Positions 44,381 to 54,085 of a stretch of DNA of 64,000 nucleotides are shown here, one piece after another. A program made the position numbers and the translations under genes. The notes beneath the pieces are model-generated. The model searched no databases, was not told where the DNA came from, and was given only the letters and a program-made list of their open reading frames with translations. Source of the stretch: Caldilineales bacterium (GTDB taxonomy: Bacteria > Chloroflexota > Anaerolineae > J102); assembly GCA_019695115.1 (NCBI GenBank), contig JAIBAP010000022.1, forward strand, positions 1-64,000, in the 5' to 3' direction. Position 1 is the first letter of the stretch, and every line of letters starts with the position of its first letter.

Positions 44381-45559
44381 ATGATCCAACGTTCCAAACT
44401 GCGACGCAGTCCTGCTTACTCGGTGTGGCGTTCATACCGGGAGGTGGAACAACTGAAGCGCTTCAATCGCATTCTCGATGCTTATCTTAGAAACCAGCAG
44501 GCGTCTGAGCCATACTCTGAAGCGTATACTCGGAGGCGATTGGCTCAAATACAACAGCAACGCCATCCGTTACTTGCTTACCAAGGCACCCCGAGCATCA
44601 TTGCATTTGGGACCAATGACTGGGAGCAATACGGATTGTGGCCTTCGCTTGAGCGTGTCAGTCACTTTGTGTTGTTCGATTATCACAAATGGTTGCTTTC
44701 CCGTGGAATGCGGCGTTCTGACCCCCAAATGTGCCGTCGGTTGGCTGCAGCTTTCTTGGAAACCATTGATACAGTCCCGCCAGATAACAAGCCAACACTG
44801 GCGTTTTTCTATGCAGCCGGCACGTATATCGCTGACGAACTCTTGGTTGAGCTGGCTCACCGCGGTATCTGGACGATTGTGATGAGTCTGGATGACAAGC
44901 AGCAGTTCGCAAAGGGCGCCGACCAGCTTCGCGTTGCTGCGCATTGTGACCTCTATTGGACGGTTTGGAAGACAGGAACGCAGATTGTGCTGGATCTGGG
45001 CGGCACCCCGTGGTATGCGCCCGAGGCCGCCGATCCAGCCTTCTACCATCCCATGGGTGTGGTTCGTGACTTTGACATTGTGTTTATTGGCCAATCCTAT
45101 GGGCTGCGGGCTGATCTGGTGCGCTATTTGCGACGGCGTGGCTTCAACGTGGTGACTTTCGGCTCTGGTTGGCCTAACGGCTTCGTCAGCTTCGAAGATG
45201 TTGTCGAGATCTATAGCCGGGCACATATTGTGCTCGGCGTAGGAGGAGTGGGGCAGATGGCGGGCGTAAGACATCTGAAAGGACGAGATTTTGAGGCACC
45301 GATGTGCGGTGCTCTTTACTTGACAAGCTATAATCCAGAACTCGCCGACCACTTTCGGATAGGCGAGGAGATTTTGTGCTACTCTTCGTCTGAAGAGTGT
45401 GCAGACATAATCCATTGGGTTCAACGCCATCCTGAAGAGGCCGAGAGAATTCGACAAGCGGCCCTGCAGCGAAGTACTGCCGATCACACGTGGGAGATAC
45501 GTCTTCAACACATGTTCTCGTTGTTTCCCGAATCAACAAATGCGGAGACTGCTGGATAG
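44381..45559 (+). CDS. glycosyltransferase, GT-B fold (CgeB-like family)
   Basis: This 392-residue protein has a GGAAGGA site 8 bp before the ATG. The C-terminal half contains DFDIVFIGQSYGLR and HLKGRDFEAPMCGALYLT, characteristic of the Glyco_trans_1_2/CgeB family, where the RDFE glutamate contacts the nucleotide sugar. The N-terminal half is variable. It is predicted to act on the lipid-linked repeat unit. Confidence 0.85.
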   Translation: MIQRSKLRRSPAYSVWRSYREVEQLKRFNRILDAYLRNQQASEPYSEAYTRRRLAQIQQQRHPLLAYQGTPSIIAFGTNDWEQYGLWPSLERVSHFVLFDYHKWLLSRGMRRSDPQMCRRLAAAFLETIDTVPPDNKPTLAFFYAAGTYIADELLVELAHRGIWTIVMSLDDKQQFAKGADQLRVAAHCDLYWTVWKTGTQIVLDLGGTPWYAPEAADPAFYHPMGVVRDFDIVFIGQSYGLRADLVRYLRRRGFNVVTFGSGWPNGFVSFEDVVEIYSRAHIVLGVGGVGQMAGVRHLKGRDFEAPMCGALYLTSYNPELADHFRIGEEILCYSSSEECADIIHWVQRHPEEAERIRQAALQRSTADHTWEIRLQHMFSLFPESTNAETAG

Positions 45560-45571
45560 AGCGTTGTACTG

Positions 45572-46972
45572 ATGAAGCACGCTGCAAAACGGAGCCGTTT
45601 TGTCTGGCTGTTCTTGATGTGCTCATTCTTAGGCATTGCCACCATAACTATTCTGGGCAATACGCTTCTTCAGACAGCAGACGCCAACAATCAGATGATC
45701 AGGATCGTCAGTGCCGCTGCCAAGGCGGTGCAGGCCGACGGTTTCGTCGAGTATACACCTGAACTTGCAGTGCTCAACCAACAGATGGCGCTACGTGAGT
45801 CACGGAACAGTGGACACACTGCCCCGGTGATGGTGACCCTTTCTCTGTGGGCAAATGACGTGCTGCAAGCGCAACGGTGGCTACAAACTAGCCCGGTTGC
45901 TCAGAAACGGGTAATGGACTCGAGGTTTGGCTGGCGTACAGTGTCGCTGATCCCATTGGGCATGCGTCCCTGGACCTACTCACAACAGATGATTGTGGAC
46001 ATGGCGTGGCTTGCTGGTCTGCGTCTCGCCGCAGAGGGGGCACATACACAGGCGCTACAGTGGTTTCAGCGTGGTCTATCCTTGTCTCCTGGCCGTGTCC
46101 CTGAAGACGTACGCAGAGCTTATTATCGGACTTTGTCGGAATGGTATCAGGCACAACCGGTCACACCGCGCAATAGCCGGTTAGCTGCCAAATTCGCGTG
46201 TCTGGCAAACGGGCCCTCGGATTGTTCGAAGTTGATCATGGCGGAAAGCCCAGTGCAAGACTTGTCTGGCTGGGTAGCACCTATTTCTGACACGGACGCT
46301 GTACTCTCAAACGATGGATGGCAGTTGATGGGTTTTTACTTGGATGAAGACATACTGGCGGCGGGCGTAGACGTGGCTGGTCTTGCATATTGGATGCAAG
46401 GAGACCATGGCGTGGTGCAGACACAGAGGAGAGTATTTGTCGTTCCCAATCTTGCACCCAACCCAGGCTTTGAATTCCAGGGATTGTTCAATGACGCATG
46501 CGTCGATGGGTATATTGGCAGCCATGCCTTTGTGTTACCCTGCGTGAGCCAGATCGAGCCTGACCCTCTTGGCCAACGAGCCGGCCATGTGGCTGTGACA
46601 CAGACAGGCAAAACCGGCTACCTACTCATTGGGGCTCCCGCGAATGTCAAAGGTGAAGAGGTATATATCGTTGGGGCCGAGTTGTGCTCGGTTGCTGGAA
46701 GCGAAGCCAAAGTGGGAATACAGTTCGCATCGAATAAAACAGCCCAGCAGAATGCTTACCTTGGTTTGTGGTGGCCGCTTGTGGGTGCGGGCACCGAAAG
46801 CCCGGCTTGTTGGTCGAAGTCGGCACGTGCTGTATTGGCGCCACCGGAGATAGCGACTGTTCGTATGTGGCTTGGTGGATTTGGCGTGTTGGATGTTTCA
46901 CGGGAGGAAGCCATGTTTGACAATGTTTTCCTATTCAGGCTACCTGACTTTCTTCAGAGTGCAGGTCAGTAA
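45572..46972 (+). CDS. uncharacterised exported or membrane-anchored protein
   Basis: This 466-residue protein has one N-terminal membrane span (about 10-30, preceded by lysines), then a helical region whose GAHTQALQWFQRGLSLSPG resembles a TPR repeat, and a C-terminal beta-rich half that resembles a carbohydrate-binding jelly-roll (PNLAPNPGFEFQG start). Four to six cysteines in the C-terminal half could form disulfides outside the cell. No family is assigned. Its place between glycosyltransferase and polymerase genes suggests a role in polymer assembly or attachment at the surface. Confidence 0.72.
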   Translation: MKHAAKRSRFVWLFLMCSFLGIATITILGNTLLQTADANNQMIRIVSAAAKAVQADGFVEYTPELAVLNQQMALRESRNSGHTAPVMVTLSLWANDVLQAQRWLQTSPVAQKRVMDSRFGWRTVSLIPLGMRPWTYSQQMIVDMAWLAGLRLAAEGAHTQALQWFQRGLSLSPGRVPEDVRRAYYRTLSEWYQAQPVTPRNSRLAAKFACLANGPSDCSKLIMAESPVQDLSGWVAPISDTDAVLSNDGWQLMGFYLDEDILAAGVDVAGLAYWMQGDHGVVQTQRRVFVVPNLAPNPGFEFQGLFNDACVDGYIGSHAFVLPCVSQIEPDPLGQRAGHVAVTQTGKTGYLLIGAPANVKGEEVYIVGAELCSVAGSEAKVGIQFASNKTAQQNAYLGLWWPLVGAGTESPACWSKSARAVLAPPEIATVRMWLGGFGVLDVSREEAMFDNVFLFRLPDFLQSAGQ

Positions 46973-46979
46973 GGGTTTC

Positions 46980-47963
46980 ATGGCACAGCCAACTATGGGA
47001 CTTGCAGCGAGGCTAGCTTATGTACAAAAGCTGAAACTTCGAGGATTTGACTATCCAGTGCCGCCTTACGGAGGTTTGGCGTTTCGTTCCTTTTCCTCTG
47101 TTTCAGCGCAAACCCAGTTTGATAACTTCGTTGAGCGCGTCTATCAGTCTTTAGGCCATGCTTATCTACCGATATATCGTATGGCCGATGGTGAATTCAG
47201 TTTTCTCGTTGGCTGGAGGGCATCTACGGCACCGCAAAGAGGGATGCATGCAATACCTTACTATTTACGGCAGATAGCCAGCCAACTGCGACGGCAGGTA
47301 TTGGGTCACACATCATCAACCATTTGGGGTGAAGTCTACACACAAGCCGAAAAAGCCCGTGCTCAGCGTATCATGCAGCAAGGTATACGGCACATTGCGG
47401 AGCATGGAATCTTGGCACTTTACTTCGCTCAACGAGCGGATCATTGGGGAGAACAATATGTTCGACCAGTTTGTGACTGGTTTGATTCATATGGAGTCCG
47501 CGTTGTTGACTCAAACTACATTCCATTCTACTCAGTCTATGCCCTGCTCAATGGCCCTTCGCGAGTGCGTCTTTACGATGGTAAACACATACTGGTGATT
47601 ACACACCTCACAGAAACCCGCAAAAGCGCGATCTATCGGAGTCTCATGCAAGAAGGGGTGGCCTCCGCAAGGTTCTATGAGATTTCGTCAAACCATTCGA
47701 TGTTCGACCATATAGATGTTGCTACTATTCAACAACCTGTTGATCTTGTTCTTGTTGCAGCAGGAATCGGTTCGGTCAATATCCTCCAACAACTCGAACT
47801 ACTTTCTGTTCCGTGTATTGACTGTGGAATCAGCCTCGATTGCTTGGTGGATTTCAATCGACGACTTGAACGACCTTTTCTGTTGGACAATGAGCGGATC
47901 AGAACTTATCAGGTGGACATACGCTCACTCCGTTTCCTGAAGCAGACTGGTGTCCAAGAATGA
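46980..47963 (+). CDS. putative GT-D-like glycosyltransferase
   Basis: The ATG at 46980 gives 327 residues. YRMADGEFSFLVG (about 62-74) resembles the R-x-G-D-G-E motif of GT-D-type glycosyltransferases (DUF1792), and VDLVLVAAGIGSVNILQQL resembles the nucleotide-binding C-terminal loop. The later DCGISLDCLVDF fits the terminal Asp/Gly region. It would add a sugar to the repeat unit. The assignment rests on short motifs. It overlaps the polymerase gene by 4 bp. Confidence 0.65.
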   Translation: MAQPTMGLAARLAYVQKLKLRGFDYPVPPYGGLAFRSFSSVSAQTQFDNFVERVYQSLGHAYLPIYRMADGEFSFLVGWRASTAPQRGMHAIPYYLRQIASQLRRQVLGHTSSTIWGEVYTQAEKARAQRIMQQGIRHIAEHGILALYFAQRADHWGEQYVRPVCDWFDSYGVRVVDSNYIPFYSVYALLNGPSRVRLYDGKHILVITHLTETRKSAIYRSLMQEGVASARFYEISSNHSMFDHIDVATIQQPVDLVLVAAGIGSVNILQQLELLSVPCIDCGISLDCLVDFNRRLERPFLLDNERIRTYQVDIRSLRFLKQTGVQE

Positions 47964-49309
47964 TCAGAGATGCTCTACCAAGGCAGAGCACAAGCGCTGC
48001 GAGGTCAATGCATTCGCCTGAGTCCAGTACGATGACCCTATCTGTTCGTACAAGAAATCTCCCTATAGCGGTTGCCCTGTTATGGTTGTGGGGCAGTGTT
48101 GCCCTCTTTGCATTTGGGCCATATGATTATCTAGTACGAACCCCCCTGGTGCTCTATGGATACCTTACTGCTGCCAACCTTGCGTTGTTTCTCGGGTATC
48201 GTAGTCGGGTGAATGGCCAGGGAGCGGCTTATCAGGGTAAATGGCAACCGCGTCAGATGCTCCGTTTGAGTCTCGTACTGGCGCTATTTATCATGATGTT
48301 TTCAGTGGTGTCAGGACAGGGGAGAAACCTGGGCTTCCGTGCAGCGCTGGAAGATCCTGCCCTGGCTTATGCCCTTTACGGCGAATCGCAGGGGACCTCA
48401 TTCCTGCCCTACATTCTCATCTTCCTGGAGCCGTTTGTCTTTCCCTTTCTCATCCTCACGGCCTTTTATTGGCAGGAGACCAAACTTCTCATTCGCTTGA
48501 CATTCTTTCTAATCCTAACGGTCAATATCATGGGTGCCGTTTCGATTGCATTACGTGGAGCGATCGTCTTTCAGGTGATTACGGTTGGCGCGGCCTTTCT
48601 GTCCGCTTTCCTTGGCGGGCGGTGGAAGCTCGGGGTATTGAGCAAACTCCAGATAACAGTTCTGATAATCGCGGGGGTTTTGTTACTTCTGGCATTCTTT
48701 TCGCTAATCTATTCCCAGAGAAGCCCCGGTACCGCCACCTCATTCAATCCTTCTATCGGTCAGTTTCCTGATCCCGACCATCTCATCACTCAGATTACGC
48801 CAGAATCACAAAAACCGCTGGTCTTTGGCGCGATTACCTACCTCACACATGGTTACTATGGCTTGTCATTGGCGCTCGACAAGCCGTTTGTGGGCGTTGG
48901 TTTTGGTGTCACGAATTCGACGTTCTTGCTCCGTAACTTCGTGCGATTCACCGGGCTGGACGTCTTGTACGACTTCTCTTATGCAAATCGTCTATGGGTG
49001 GAAAACGGCTATCCGGTCGGCAATTACTGGATATCAATTTATCCGTGGATTGCATCTGACGTTACATGGTTTGGGAGTCTCATCATCGTGTTCTTGATCG
49101 GTCGCCTGTTTGCGCAATCTTGGCTAGATGCAGTCCAAGGCACCAATCCGGCCGCAGTGATTGTGTTTGTAGTGCTCGCACATATGATCTACGCATTTCC
49201 GATGAATAATCCATTGCAGGATGGCTCTGCGCTCACGCGATTCTACTTCTGGCTGCTGTTCTGGTGGTTTACTCGAATGCCTCAAGCTCAAACAGCCTCG
49301 ACCATTTAG
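47960..49309 (+). CDS. Wzy-type polysaccharide polymerase
   Basis: This 449-residue membrane protein has about 11-12 predicted spans and a large outside loop between residues 255 and 350 with conserved Arg, Gly and Tyr residues (FGAITYLTHGYYGLSLAL), as in oligosaccharide repeat-unit polymerases. Low sequence identity is usual for Wzy. Its position beside a Wzx flippase and a Wzz-BY-kinase gene completes a Wzx/Wzy-dependent pathway. Confidence 0.82.
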   Translation: MIRDALPRQSTSAARSMHSPESSTMTLSVRTRNLPIAVALLWLWGSVALFAFGPYDYLVRTPLVLYGYLTAANLALFLGYRSRVNGQGAAYQGKWQPRQMLRLSLVLALFIMMFSVVSGQGRNLGFRAALEDPALAYALYGESQGTSFLPYILIFLEPFVFPFLILTAFYWQETKLLIRLTFFLILTVNIMGAVSIALRGAIVFQVITVGAAFLSAFLGGRWKLGVLSKLQITVLIIAGVLLLLAFFSLIYSQRSPGTATSFNPSIGQFPDPDHLITQITPESQKPLVFGAITYLTHGYYGLSLALDKPFVGVGFGVTNSTFLLRNFVRFTGLDVLYDFSYANRLWVENGYPVGNYWISIYPWIASDVTWFGSLIIVFLIGRLFAQSWLDAVQGTNPAAVIVFVVLAHMIYAFPMNNPLQDGSALTRFYFWLLFWWFTRMPQAQTASTI

Positions 49310-49365
49310 GCAGCGCGGCCTCCCAAGCCGTATTGTTTGGCAAATCAAGACTCGACAAACAACCC

Positions 49366-50628
49366 ATGAGCGACTTCATTAAGAGCGACCATCAAGGCCT
49401 GAGCACTCTGGCGTCTCGGCACCTAATGTATGCGTTTGCTGGAGCGGTCGTTCCCCCAGATGATGCTGACCGCTATCCAGGTTATGGCGTGGCCGGGAAT
49501 CTGTGGCAGATTCGTTTGATTCGAGCCTTGCAGGTGCAAGGTTTTCGCTGTACAGAGATCGCATCAGTGCGACCAGTGCCTTCATTTCCACGCTTGCGCA
49601 AGATTTGGTTCGCATCTGATGCTGCCGTACTCCCTGATGGTATCGCGATTGGCTATTTGCCATTTCTGAATGTTGGACCTGCAAAAACGCTATCGTTGGC
49701 AATGGCCAACTTTGTAGGGATGCTGAGGTGGGGGTGGCGGTATCGTCACGAAAGAGATAAAGTCATTATCACATACAATCTCAATGCTCCGCATGGCTTG
49801 TCTACAGTGTTCGCTGCCCGCATGGTGCGCACGAAGGTTTTTGCCGTCATCGCAGATCTACCCGTGCCGGGGCAGGGCATTGTGCCCTCTTCAGTGATGC
49901 GGCGCATGGAATTCTCGTCACAGGTTAGAAGTATGCGTTGGTTTGACGGCCTAATCGTCTTGACGCGATGCATGTCGCAAGATTTCGCGTCTCAAGTGCC
50001 CTATCTTATCATGGAGGGCGCTGTAGATGAGGCGTTGATGGAATCCATAGAAACTGACCCTCAACCCAAGGCAACGCATCAGTTCACGTTGATGTATGCA
50101 GGCGCGTTAAGCGAGTTTGATGGAGTGCCATTATTGCTAGAGGCTTTCTCACAACTCGATGGTGACTCTTATCGACTGATTATTGTCGGCAGAGGCCCTG
50201 AGCAAGAGCGGGTTGAACGCCAAGCCCAAAGTGATCCTAGGATTTTCTATTTGGGTTATGTTACCCATGAGAAGGTTTTGCAGCTGTATCAACAAGCAGA
50301 TGTTCTAATCAATCCTCGCCCCAGCGAGCCTCTATCGACGCGCTACGTATTTCCATCTAAGCTGATCGAGTATCTTGCGACCGGAAAAATCGTGATCACC
50401 ACAGCTACTGCAGGCGTTCTTGAGGAATATGGTAGTTTTGTGTTCGTACTCGAGGACGAAACGTCTGATGGATTAGCCAAGCTGGTTTATCAGATTGCTG
50501 CCATACCTGAGACAGAACGGCGTGCTATGGGTCAGGCCGTCAGACGATACATGCTTGAGCATAAGACGTGGACAGCGCAAGGACGTCGAATATCCGGTTT
50601 TTTGCGAGAGCAGTTTGACAAGCAATGA
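49366..50628 (+). CDS. glycosyltransferase family 4-like
   Basis: The ATG at 49366 gives 420 residues. The protein has a GT-B fold with donor-site features RLIIVGRGPEQERVE, LYQQADVLINPRPSEP and FPSKLIEYLATGKIVITT, where the SK-x-x-EY segment contacts the nucleotide. A weakly conserved acceptor domain forms the N-terminal half. It should transfer a sugar to the growing unit in the cytoplasm. Confidence 0.87.
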   Translation: MSDFIKSDHQGLSTLASRHLMYAFAGAVVPPDDADRYPGYGVAGNLWQIRLIRALQVQGFRCTEIASVRPVPSFPRLRKIWFASDAAVLPDGIAIGYLPFLNVGPAKTLSLAMANFVGMLRWGWRYRHERDKVIITYNLNAPHGLSTVFAARMVRTKVFAVIADLPVPGQGIVPSSVMRRMEFSSQVRSMRWFDGLIVLTRCMSQDFASQVPYLIMEGAVDEALMESIETDPQPKATHQFTLMYAGALSEFDGVPLLLEAFSQLDGDSYRLIIVGRGPEQERVERQAQSDPRIFYLGYVTHEKVLQLYQQADVLINPRPSEPLSTRYVFPSKLIEYLATGKIVITTATAGVLEEYGSFVFVLEDETSDGLAKLVYQIAAIPETERRAMGQAVRRYMLEHKTWTAQGRRISGFLREQFDKQ

Positions 50629-50646
50629 TACAGCGAGGTCAATGCA

Positions 50647-51804
50647 ATGCGTATCTTGATTGATGGTTTGAGCGCACGTTCCGGTGGTGGGGTCACCCGT
50701 TTGGTTTCTCTCTTGCGAGTATTGCCAGAAATAGCTCCTCAGCATGACTTCTTTGTATTGCTATCGCCGAAATATCAGAACCAAATAATCAACTCGCTGC
50801 CCAACCGAATTCGTCCAATCCCTGTTACTATTCGCGATTCCGACTTGGGCTCAAGAACTTGGTTTCAAAATGTTTCCTTGCCCCGAGTTGTACAGGATCT
50901 GAGAATAGACGGCTTGTACGTATCCGGCGAGTCCGCCTATATCCGTTTCCCGACGACTACTGTAATGCTTTCAGGGAATCTCAGCTTGTTCTCGGCGCCG
51001 GTTGGATTCAGCCGATCTTTGACAAGTCTACGACTGCTCCTCTATCGCAAATCGCGTTTTCCACTTGTCCGACACGCAATGCAGGCAGCGGGCACTGTCG
51101 CATTCGTTTCAGAATGGATGCGGGACAACGTGCTGAAGCAAATTAAGCTTCCTTTGAGCAAGACTATGGTCTTGTATCACGGGCTGGTGGATGAATTCCG
51201 ACAGACTGAAGCCAGGTTACCCCGACTATTGAAGGTAGAACAAGAAAACTCCTACATTCTAGCTGTCTCGTCCATAGCTCCTCATAAGGGGTACGAGACC
51301 TTAATTGAAGCTTATGCTCGAGCGAACGACCTGTGTAACATGCCGCCCGTGCTCATTGTGGGGTCAGCTCTACACAAGCCTACGCTTCTTTCCGTTCAGG
51401 CGCTTATTCAGCGCGCGGGAATTGGTGACAAAGTCCATTTTATGGGAGCGGTCCGTTATGATGACCTTCCACAGATTTATGCGAATGCTTGTCTCTTTGT
51501 TCTGCCAACACAACTGGAGAGCTTTGGACTTCCACTTCTGGAAGCAATGGGAACAGGCTTGCCGATAATCACAAGCGATCTACCGATTTGCCGAGAACTC
51601 TGCCAAGATGCCGCCTTATATTGCCCTCCAGGTCTTGCTGATTTGCTTGCAGAACAGATGGAGTCTGCAATGAAAAACCTGGATTTGAGGAGAAGCCTCG
51701 CTGAGTGCGGGATAGCGCGAGCCGCTGATTTCTCTTGGGAACTTACAGCAACCAGACTGATTAGCAAGCTAGAAGAGCTTGTGCGGATCCATGTCCAGCA
51801 TTGA
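50647..51804 (+). CDS. glycosyltransferase family 1/4, retaining
   Basis: This 385-residue GT-B enzyme starts MRILIDGLSARSGGGVTRLV, the glycine-rich acceptor loop. VSSIAPHKGYETLIEAYA and the E-x7-E motif ESFGLPLLEAMGTGLPIITS are diagnostic of family 4 retaining transferases. It begins 18 bp after the preceding gene. The sugar is unknown. Confidence 0.92.
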   Translation: MRILIDGLSARSGGGVTRLVSLLRVLPEIAPQHDFFVLLSPKYQNQIINSLPNRIRPIPVTIRDSDLGSRTWFQNVSLPRVVQDLRIDGLYVSGESAYIRFPTTTVMLSGNLSLFSAPVGFSRSLTSLRLLLYRKSRFPLVRHAMQAAGTVAFVSEWMRDNVLKQIKLPLSKTMVLYHGLVDEFRQTEARLPRLLKVEQENSYILAVSSIAPHKGYETLIEAYARANDLCNMPPVLIVGSALHKPTLLSVQALIQRAGIGDKVHFMGAVRYDDLPQIYANACLFVLPTQLESFGLPLLEAMGTGLPIITSDLPICRELCQDAALYCPPGLADLLAEQMESAMKNLDLRRSLAECGIARAADFSWELTATRLISKLEELVRIHVQH

Positions 51805-51870
51805 AGCAGTGGTAACCTAGCAGCTTCACCCATTCCTGGGATTGGTTGAAGCGACAAGGGGCGAACAAAT

Positions 51871-52896
51871 ATGTTCAGAAACGAATGCTTATTGATCACC
51901 GGCGGTACCGGCACCTTCGGTAACGCCGTGCTGCGTCGGTTCCTGCAAACTGATATTGGCGAGATCCGCATCTTCTCCCGCGATGAGAAGAAGCAGCATG
52001 ACATGCGGCTGGCGTATGCCAATCTCAAGCTCAAGTTCTACATCGGCGATGTGCGCCGGCCGGAAAGCCTGCTGGATGCCATGGCCGGGGTGGATTTCGT
52101 CTTCCACGCCGCGGCGCTCAAGCAGGTGCCCTCCTGCGAGTTCTATCCCATGGAGGCGCTGCTGACCAACGCCGTCGGCGCGGAGAACGTGATGAACGCA
52201 GCCATGACGGCCGGCGTCAGCAACGTCGTGGTGCTCAGCACCGACAAGGCCGCCTACCCTATCAACGCCATGGGCATCTCCAAGGCCATGATGGAGAAGT
52301 TGGCCGTGGCCAAGGCTCGGGTGGCGGCGGATCGGGGCTGCACGATCAGCGTCACCCGTTACGGCAACGTCATGGCCTCGCGCGGTTCGGTCATCCCGCT
52401 CTTTGTGGATCAGATCAAGGCCGGCAAGCCGCTCACCGTCACCGATCCGCAGATGACGCGTTTTATGATGAGCATCGACGACGCCGTGGATCTGGTGCTG
52501 TACGCCTTTCAGCACGGCCAGCCGGGCGATCTGTTTGTGCAGAAGGCACCGGCCGCGACCGTAAAAACCCTGGCGCTGGCGCTGAAACAGGTCCTTGCCG
52601 CAGATAACCCGATCAAGGTGATCGGCACGCGGCACGGCGAGAAGCAGTATGAGACGCTGCTCACCCGCGAGGAAATGATCCGGGCAGAAGACATGGGCGA
52701 CTACTACCGCATCCCGGCTGACAACCGCGGCCTGAACTACGACGCATATTTCACTCAGGGCCTGGAGCCGCTGTCGCAGCAGGAGGACTACAATTCCCAT
52801 AACACGCGCCAACTGAGTCTGGACGAGATGGCGAGACTGCTGCTCACGCTGGACGACGTTCAACGGGAACTGGCTAACAGGCAATCCGAAATTTGA
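51871..52896 (+). CDS. capE: UDP-N-acetylglucosamine 4,6-dehydratase/5-epimerase
   Basis: This 341-residue SDR protein starts with LLITGGTGTFGNAVL and carries the variant catalytic region STDKAAYPINAMGISKAMMEKL, in which Met replaces the usual Tyr, as in CapE and WbjB. It makes UDP-2-acetamido-2,6-dideoxy-beta-L-arabino-hexos-4-ulose, the first step to UDP-N-acetyl-L-fucosamine. The next two genes encode the other two enzymes. GC content rises again from this gene. Confidence 0.93.
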   Translation: MFRNECLLITGGTGTFGNAVLRRFLQTDIGEIRIFSRDEKKQHDMRLAYANLKLKFYIGDVRRPESLLDAMAGVDFVFHAAALKQVPSCEFYPMEALLTNAVGAENVMNAAMTAGVSNVVVLSTDKAAYPINAMGISKAMMEKLAVAKARVAADRGCTISVTRYGNVMASRGSVIPLFVDQIKAGKPLTVTDPQMTRFMMSIDDAVDLVLYAFQHGQPGDLFVQKAPAATVKTLALALKQVLAADNPIKVIGTRHGEKQYETLLTREEMIRAEDMGDYYRIPADNRGLNYDAYFTQGLEPLSQQEDYNSHNTRQLSLDEMARLLLTLDDVQRELANRQSEI

Positions 52897-52903
52897 GAGG
52901 CGT

Positions 52904-54085
52904 ATGAACATCCTCGTAACTGGTTCGAAAGGTTTTATTGGCAGCAATCTCCTGGTCTGGTTGAGAAAAATGCCGGACTATCGGGTGTTCGAGTTCAACC
53001 AGAAGAACACCCAAGAGGAGTTAACTCGATCACTCAATGAGACGGACTACATCATTCACCTGGCCGGTATCAATCGGCCGCAGTCCGTCGATGAATTCAC
53101 GACCGGCAACGTGGATCTCACCGCCCGCATTTGCCAACACCTCATCGCCCTGGGCCGTCCGACGCCGATTCTGCTCTCATCGTCCATCCAGGTCGATTTG
53201 GACAATCCTTATGGGGTGAGCAAACGCCAGGCCGAGCAGGTGCTGGCGGATTACGCGGCGCGCAGCGGCGCGGCCGTGACGATCTTCCGCCTGTCCAACG
53301 TCTTCGGCAAATGGTGCCGGCCCAATTACAACTCGGTGGTCGCCACGTTCTGCCATAACATCGCCCATGACCTCCCGATCACCATCTCCGATCCGGCGCG
53401 GGAAGTGCCGTTGGTGTACGTGGACGATGTGGTGGAAGCGTTTTTGGCAGAGGTCAGGAGTCAGGAGTCAGGAGTCAGAGATCAGAGGTCAGAGGTCAGA
53501 TATCAAGAGGCGCGGCCCATCTATACGGTGACGTTGGGGCGGTTGGCGGAGTTGATTCGATCGTTCCGGGAGAGTCATCACAGCCTGGTTGTGCCGGATT
53601 TCAGCGATCCGTTCGTCCGCAAGCTCTATGGCACGTTTCTTTCGTACCTGGAGCCGGGCGATTTTGCCTACAATTTGACTCAGCGCACGGATAACCGCGG
53701 GGCGTTGGCTGAATTCGTCAAGTCGCCTCCCTTCGGGCAGATTTTCGTCTCGCGCACCAAACCCGGCATCACCCGCGGCAACCACTTCCATCATACCAAG
53801 ACCGAGAAGTTCCTGGTGTTGGAGGGCGAGGCGATCATTCGGTTCCGGGATATCAGAGGTCGGCGATCAGAGGTCAGCGGTCAGGAGTCAGAGGTCAGAG
53901 ATCAGGAGTCATCAGAGGTCATCGAGTATCGGGTGTCGGGGCAGGATTTTCGGGTGGTGGACATCCCGACCGGGTACACGCATTCGATCGAAAACGTCGG
54001 CCCGGGTGAGCTGGTCACGCTGTTCTGGGCCAGTGAGGTCTTTGATCCTGGCCGGCCGGACACCGTCTGGGAGGAAGTCCTGTAA
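52904..54085 (+). CDS. capF: bifunctional reductase/3-epimerase of UDP-L-FucNAc synthesis, with heptad-encoded insertions
   Basis: This 393-residue protein has an N-terminal SDR domain ([20 protein letters not shown]) and a C-terminal cupin domain with metal histidines in [13 protein letters not shown], as in CapF/WbjC. Two segments rich in RSQES/RDQRSEV (about residues 184-200 and 316-338) are absent from the family pattern and are encoded by AGGTCAG-type heptad repeats (53451-53499 and 53850-53912). They account for its being about 25 residues longer than usual. The frame is intact, and both lie at probable loops. Confidence 0.92.
   Translation: MNILVTGSKGFIGSNLLVWLRKMPDYRVFEFNQKNTQEELTRSLNETDYIIHLAGINRPQSVDEFTTGNVDLTARICQHLIALGRPTPILLSSSIQVDLDNPYGVSKRQAEQVLADYAARSGAAVTIFRLSNVFGKWCRPNYNSVVATFCHNIAHDLPITISDPAREVPLVYVDDVVEAFLAEVRSQESGVRDQRSEVRYQEARPIYTVTLGRLAELIRSFRESHHSLVVPDFSDPFVRKLYGTFLSYLEPGDFAYNLTQRTDNRGALAEFVKSPPFGQIFVSRTKPGITRGNHFHHTKTEKFLVLEGEAIIRFRDIRGRRSEVSGQESEVRDQESSEVIEYRVSGQDFRVVDIPTGYTHSIENVGPGELVTLFWASEVFDPGRPDTVWEEVL
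53451..53499. repeat. AGGTCAG heptad array inside capF (first)
   Basis: Seven contiguous heptads of AGGTCAG, GAGTCAG and AGATCAG type lie in the coding sequence between the SDR and cupin parts. The array is translated without a stop. Confidence 0.9.
53850..53926. repeat. AGGTCAG heptad array inside capF (second)
   Basis: About nine to ten heptads of the same family (ATATCAG, AGGTCGG, CGATCAG, CGGTCAG and others) lie within the cupin domain coding region, again in frame. Confidence 0.9.
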
